64,000 nt of DNA from Psychroserpens luteus. Its GTDB lineage: Bacteria; Bacteroidota; Bacteroidia; Flavobacteriales; Flavobacteriaceae. The notes below the pieces were generated by a model. It worked only from the letters and a program-made list of their open reading frames with translations, did no database searches and was not told the DNA's origin. The DNA lies in assembly GCF_015319355.1 (NCBI RefSeq), contig NZ_JADILU010000001.1, forward strand, positions 1 to 64,000. The letters run 5' to 3'. Position numbers and translations under genes: made by a program. Below, piece by piece: positions 61,528-64,000 of the stretch. Position 1 is the first letter of the stretch, and every line of letters starts with the position of its first letter.

Positions 61528-61743
61528 ATGAACGATACAACAAGACAGATACTAACAGATATTTCAAAAGTTACAAGTGATATTGAAGCGAATTACCCTG
61601 AATTACAAAAATATCTAAGTGAGACTCAAAGCACATTACCAAAAGGTAATAACCAAAGTGCTACTACAATCAATGAAAAAGAATTAAATTCTTATTTAGA
61701 AGAGCTAAAAAAAATGGTTTCAGAATATAAGGATAAGCATTAG
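61528..61743 (+). CDS. Small conserved-type hypothetical protein
   Basis: A 71-residue soluble, mostly helical acidic protein (RQILTDISKVTSDIEANYPE, ELQKYLSETQSTLPKG, ELNSYLEELKKMVSEYKDK). It has a good terminator right after the stop and its own space in front, so it is likely real. No domain recognised; two helices with a Gly/Asn/Ser linker could form a coiled coil. Confidence 0.7.
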   Translation: MNDTTRQILTDISKVTSDIEANYPELQKYLSETQSTLPKGNNQSATTINEKELNSYLEELKKMVSEYKDKH

Positions 61744-61748
61744 AAATA

Positions 61749-61783
61749 AAAATGCCCTTCACTTGATTATGAAGGGCATTTTA
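61749..61783. terminator. Bidirectional terminator
   Basis: aaatgcccttc and gaagggcattt form an 11-bp stem with an acttgattat loop and flanking A/T runs. It lies between the convergent small gene and the SPFH gene. Confidence 0.85.
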
Positions 61784-61787
61784 AGAT

Positions 61788-62711
61788 TTACTTTTCTTTA
61801 TTTTTTGCATTCTTCATAGCCTCGCCAATTTGATTACTAGCAGTAAAACTTGCAACCATATCATTAAGCATTTGACTTCCTGCTTGAGGAGAATTTGGTA
61901 ATAATATCAAATTACTATTGGTTTCCTGACCCAAAGATTGTAATGTGTCATAATGCTGTGTAACGACTATTAATGCAGAGGCTTCTTGAGAATTAATCCC
62001 AACTTTATTTAAGACTTCTACAGATTCTTCAAGACCACGAGCAATCTCACGACGTTGATCTGCAATACCTTGACCTTGTAAACGCTTACTTTCTGCTTCG
62101 GCTTTTGCTTTCTCTACGATAAGAATACGAGCAGCATCACCCTCAAATTGTGCAGCAGTTTTTTCTCTATCTGCAGCATTAATTCTGTTCATCGCAGCTT
62201 TTACTTGTGCATCTGGATCAATATCTGTAACTAAAGTTTTTATGATGTCAAATCCATAATCTGACATTGCATCATTTAATTCTGCTTTTACAGCCAATGC
62301 AATATCATCTTTTTTTACAAAAACATCATCTAGTTTCATTTTAGGTACTTCTGCACGAACCACATCAAATACATAAGATGTAATTTGATCATGTGGATAA
62401 TCCAATTTATAAAAGGCATCATAAACTTTGGACTTTATTACTCGATATTGAACAGAAACCTTTAAACGTACAAATACATCATCTAAAGTTTTGGTCTCAA
62501 TAATAACATCCAATTGCTGAATTTTTAAACTTAATTTACCAGCAATTTTATCAACTAAAGGGATTTTAAATTGAGGACCAGATTGCCTAATACTTTGAAA
62601 CCTACCAAAACGCTCTACGATTGTAGCAGTTTGTTGTTTAACGATAAAGAAAGAAGAAATTAGTATAATTAAGCCTAAAATGGCAATTGGTATGTAATAA
62701 AAATTTTCCAT
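61788..62711 (-). CDS. SPFH/Band-7 membrane protein (stomatin/HflC-like)
   Basis: A 307-residue protein with one N-terminal helix (about 5-25). The band-7 domain follows (about 28-190; QQTATIVERFGRFQSIRQSG, FKIPLVDKI, RLKVSVQYRVIKSKVYDAFY), then a coiled-coil rich in Ala/Glu (RINAADREKTAAQFEGDAAR, KAKAEAESKRLQGQGIADQR) and a C-terminal hydrophobic tail. It oligomerises in membrane microdomains and often guards proteases or channels. No NfeD-type partner gene is next to it. Confidence 0.9.
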   Translation of the reverse strand: MENFYYIPIAILGLIILISSFFIVKQQTATIVERFGRFQSIRQSGPQFKIPLVDKIAGKLSLKIQQLDVIIETKTLDDVFVRLKVSVQYRVIKSKVYDAFYKLDYPHDQITSYVFDVVRAEVPKMKLDDVFVKKDDIALAVKAELNDAMSDYGFDIIKTLVTDIDPDAQVKAAMNRINAADREKTAAQFEGDAARILIVEKAKAEAESKRLQGQGIADQRREIARGLEESVEVLNKVGINSQEASALIVVTQHYDTLQSLGQETNSNLILLPNSPQAGSQMLNDMVASFTASNQIGEAMKNAKNKEK

Positions 62712-62760
62712 GGGAGTTTTTTTTAATAGTTAGATAAAATAATCAGTTACTAAATTAAGT

Positions 62761-62768
62761 TATATTTG
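62761..62768 (+). promoter_or_regulatory. Promoter -7 element of the barrel gene
   Basis: TATATTTG matches TAnnTTTG exactly. It includes the TTG at 62766, leaving ATG 62790 as the start. Confidence 0.65.
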
Positions 62769-62789
62769 TTCAACTCACACATTGAAATC

Positions 62790-63470
62790 ATGCAAAAAAA
62801 GCAGTTTATACTTTTAATAGCGTTTTGTTTAGGTTTTGTTACAGTTTCTGTAGCTCAACACAAAACATATAAGATAAAAAACGGAATTGGATTAATAGGA
62901 GGAATCACCCAATACGATATCAAAACAGATAATTTTGTAACCAAAAGTGGTGAGGGTTTTATTGGTGGAATGATTGCTACAGTAGATATACCACACAAAT
63001 GGTACACAGTTAGTTATGGTTTCCAGTTTTCTCAAAATTCACTTGAAATTATGGGAAGACCAAGTTTAACTACCATAACTCAAACACCTATAGAATATGA
63101 TATTAAAATGGCACAAGTAGCATTTTTGTTGCATGTAAAATTAATATCAGATTATGTGACTCTAGATTTAGGTCCGCAATTACAATTCAATAGCGGGTTA
63201 GAATTAAAAGAGGACAGTCAAGAGAATTTTATCATAGAAGGATACGATAATTTGTTTGCCGAAGACCTTAGTGATATTTCAAAATTCAACGCTAATGGAG
63301 TTATTGGTGCTTCTGCTGGTATTGGAAATTTTAAATTACGTGCTGCTTACAGTTACGGATTTACAAATATCTTCGGAAAGTTGAACGACAACGATTTTAA
63401 TCTAAGCAATGCAGATCGTTTTGAAGGAAATCAAACCATGTTGTCTTTTGCTTTAATGATTACATTCTAA
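62790..63470 (+). CDS. Outer membrane beta-barrel protein (PorT-like)
   Basis: About 226 residues from ATG 62790. The signal peptide (FILLIAFCLGFVTVSVAQ) ends at 22-23. Alternating strands with many Gly/Tyr/Phe follow, such as IGLIGGITQYDIKTDNF, WYTVSYGFQFSQNSLEI, VAFLLHVKLISDYVTLDLGP and LRAAYSYGFTNIFG, ending in Phe. This fits an eight-stranded outer-membrane barrel of the PorT/OMP_b-brl_2 type. Function not known. It is divergent from the SPFH gene. Confidence 0.8.
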   Translation: MQKKQFILLIAFCLGFVTVSVAQHKTYKIKNGIGLIGGITQYDIKTDNFVTKSGEGFIGGMIATVDIPHKWYTVSYGFQFSQNSLEIMGRPSLTTITQTPIEYDIKMAQVAFLLHVKLISDYVTLDLGPQLQFNSGLELKEDSQENFIIEGYDNLFAEDLSDISKFNANGVIGASAGIGNFKLRAAYSYGFTNIFGKLNDNDFNLSNADRFEGNQTMLSFALMITF

Positions 63471-63540
63471 AATTTTTAGCTATCATTTTTAATTCTGAAA
63501 TCCATCTAAAACGGTTTATAATATTAGTCATCATGAGGCA

Positions 63541-63574
63541 AAAAAAAATCTCTTAAATTTTTAAGAGATTTTTG
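63541..63574. terminator. Terminator after the DUF4325 gene
   Basis: aaatctcttaaa and tttaagagattt form a stem around tt, with A8 on one side and T5 on the other. It can serve both the barrel gene and the convergent DUF4325 gene. Confidence 0.8.
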
Positions 63575-63581
63575 ATGGTTT

Positions 63582-63872
63582 CTATGCTGTATATAATTCG
63601 CGATATTTAACAATATAGGAATTTAATCTATCGAATTGGAGTTTTGAACCCTTAATCTGAACAGTTTCTTTAAATTTTAAGAAACCATATTGATCTAAGA
63701 ATTCACCTATTGATGTATTGAGGAATGATGAAGACATGGAAATATCCGAACCAATTTCTAAAAGAATTTTGTTGTGATTAATACAGGCTTCTTGTAAAAT
63801 GTTGAAAAGCACAATTCCTTCTTCATTTGAGCTAGAATTTTTAACTATATCTTTCAATATCAAATTTTTCAT
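63582..63872 (-). CDS. DUF4325 (STAS-like) protein
   Basis: A 96-residue cytosolic protein. ILLEIGSDISMSSSFLNTSI and GEFLDQYGFLKF match the STAS-like DUF4325 family, in which the SSSFLN(T/E) segment is the usual core. Members occur beside HATPase-type ATP-binding proteins and may act as anti-anti-sigma-like switches. The next upstream frame on this strand is cut by the window edge. Confidence 0.75.
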   Translation of the reverse strand: MKNLILKDIVKNSSSNEEGIVLFNILQEACINHNKILLEIGSDISMSSSFLNTSIGEFLDQYGFLKFKETVQIKGSKLQFDRLNSYIVKYRELYTA

Positions 63873-63940
63873 AATAAAAGATTTTTAACTATAACGTACA
63901 AAATGTGTGCAAAAGTATACATAAATATAACAATATTTTG

Positions 63941-64000
63941 TTAAAAATCAAATATATGTTGTGATTCATCCTTTTCTTCGAAAGTATTTAAGTCAACTTC
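63941..64000 (-). CDS. C-terminal end of an unidentified gene (cut by window edge)
   Basis: The minus strand from the edge reads 19 codons, EVDLNTFEEKDESQHIFDF, then TAA. It is acidic and in the same direction as the DUF4325 gene, 68 bp upstream of it. It could be the tail of an ATP-binding partner, but too little is visible to say. Confidence 0.4.
   Translation of the reverse strand, partial: EVDLNTFEEKDESQHIFDF

Overview
The window is chromosomal DNA of a member of the phylum Bacteroidota, most likely family Flavobacteriaceae. The evidence is low GC content, TAnnTTTG promoter -7 elements, a type IX secretion sorting tail, TonB-receptor and outer-membrane-barrel families typical of the group, and core genes such as a methylmalonyl-CoA epimerase and a GlnRS with a C-terminal extension. 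Most of it is housekeeping chromosome. One accessory island (about 27.6-44.0 kb) is unusual.

Layout. 0-1.2 kb: the end of an IS3-family element has landed in one of two related hairpin repeats that flank a class-3 lipase gene, like a mobile gene cassette. 1.4-5.6 kb: tRNA-Met, mce, rbfA, a LolE/FtsX-type permease, dusB and a lipoprotein gene. 5.7-8.4 kb: an Lgt-like membrane acyl/lipid transferase, a radical SAM protein resembling archaeal tetraether lipid synthase, and two related two-helix membrane peptides, which could be a lipid-modifying operon. 8.4-17.7 kb: DUF4345, an M28 peptidase with PDZ, a TolB-like propeller lipoprotein, a TonB receptor, lepA and a CPA-type antiporter with an RCK domain. 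17.8-23 kb: USP, SulP, SLC13 permease and DUF202, an ion-transport cluster. 23-27.6 kb: MBL hydrolase, S8 peptidase, M1 peptidase.

Island. Read on the minus strand from 44 kb down, a 1238-residue protein of unknown family is followed by an 863-residue toxin-like protein ending in a nucleotidyltransferase-type domain. Next come its adjacent small immunity candidate and about 7 kb of further immunity genes, mainly SUKH/SMI1-KNR4 type. These sit in short cassettes separated by REP-like hairpin repeats. Several immunity genes are preceded by a short leftover toxin C-terminus whose stop codon overlaps or abuts the immunity start. The island ends with endonuclease V and a phage-type lysis module: endolysin, holin and a spanin-like protein. 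The divergent gene at 44.1 kb encodes a HTH-S24 repressor with intact self-cleavage residues. The same AT-rich TTACAAA/TTTGTAA elements and the same promoter layout occur both at the toxin promoter (44.03-44.09 kb) and in front of the lysis module (29.61-29.69 kb). My reading is a DNA-damage-inducible, colicin-like toxin released by lysis, with an immunity archive shaped by REP recombination. This is inference from sequence and context.

After the island come rnpA, an S41 protease, OmpA, a GNAT enzyme, a CDF exporter and rpiB. A 600-bp AT-rich stretch at 49.8-50.4 kb, rich in TTATCAACA/TTATTAACA-like boxes between divergent genes, is an oriC candidate. The right part holds a T9SS-secreted propeller protein, rnr, YbjQ, a DUF2807 protein, a LysE exporter, a GIY-YIG-like protein, tRNA-Cys with decayed tandem copies of its 3' end, folB, glnS, DUF1761, an acyltransferase, an SPFH protein, an outer-membrane barrel and a DUF4325 protein.

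Across the window the 9-mer TTTCCGAAG occurs about two dozen times on both strands but is absent from roughly 28.2-41.9 kb, the heart of the island. This suggests a genome-wide signal sequence and a foreign origin for the island.
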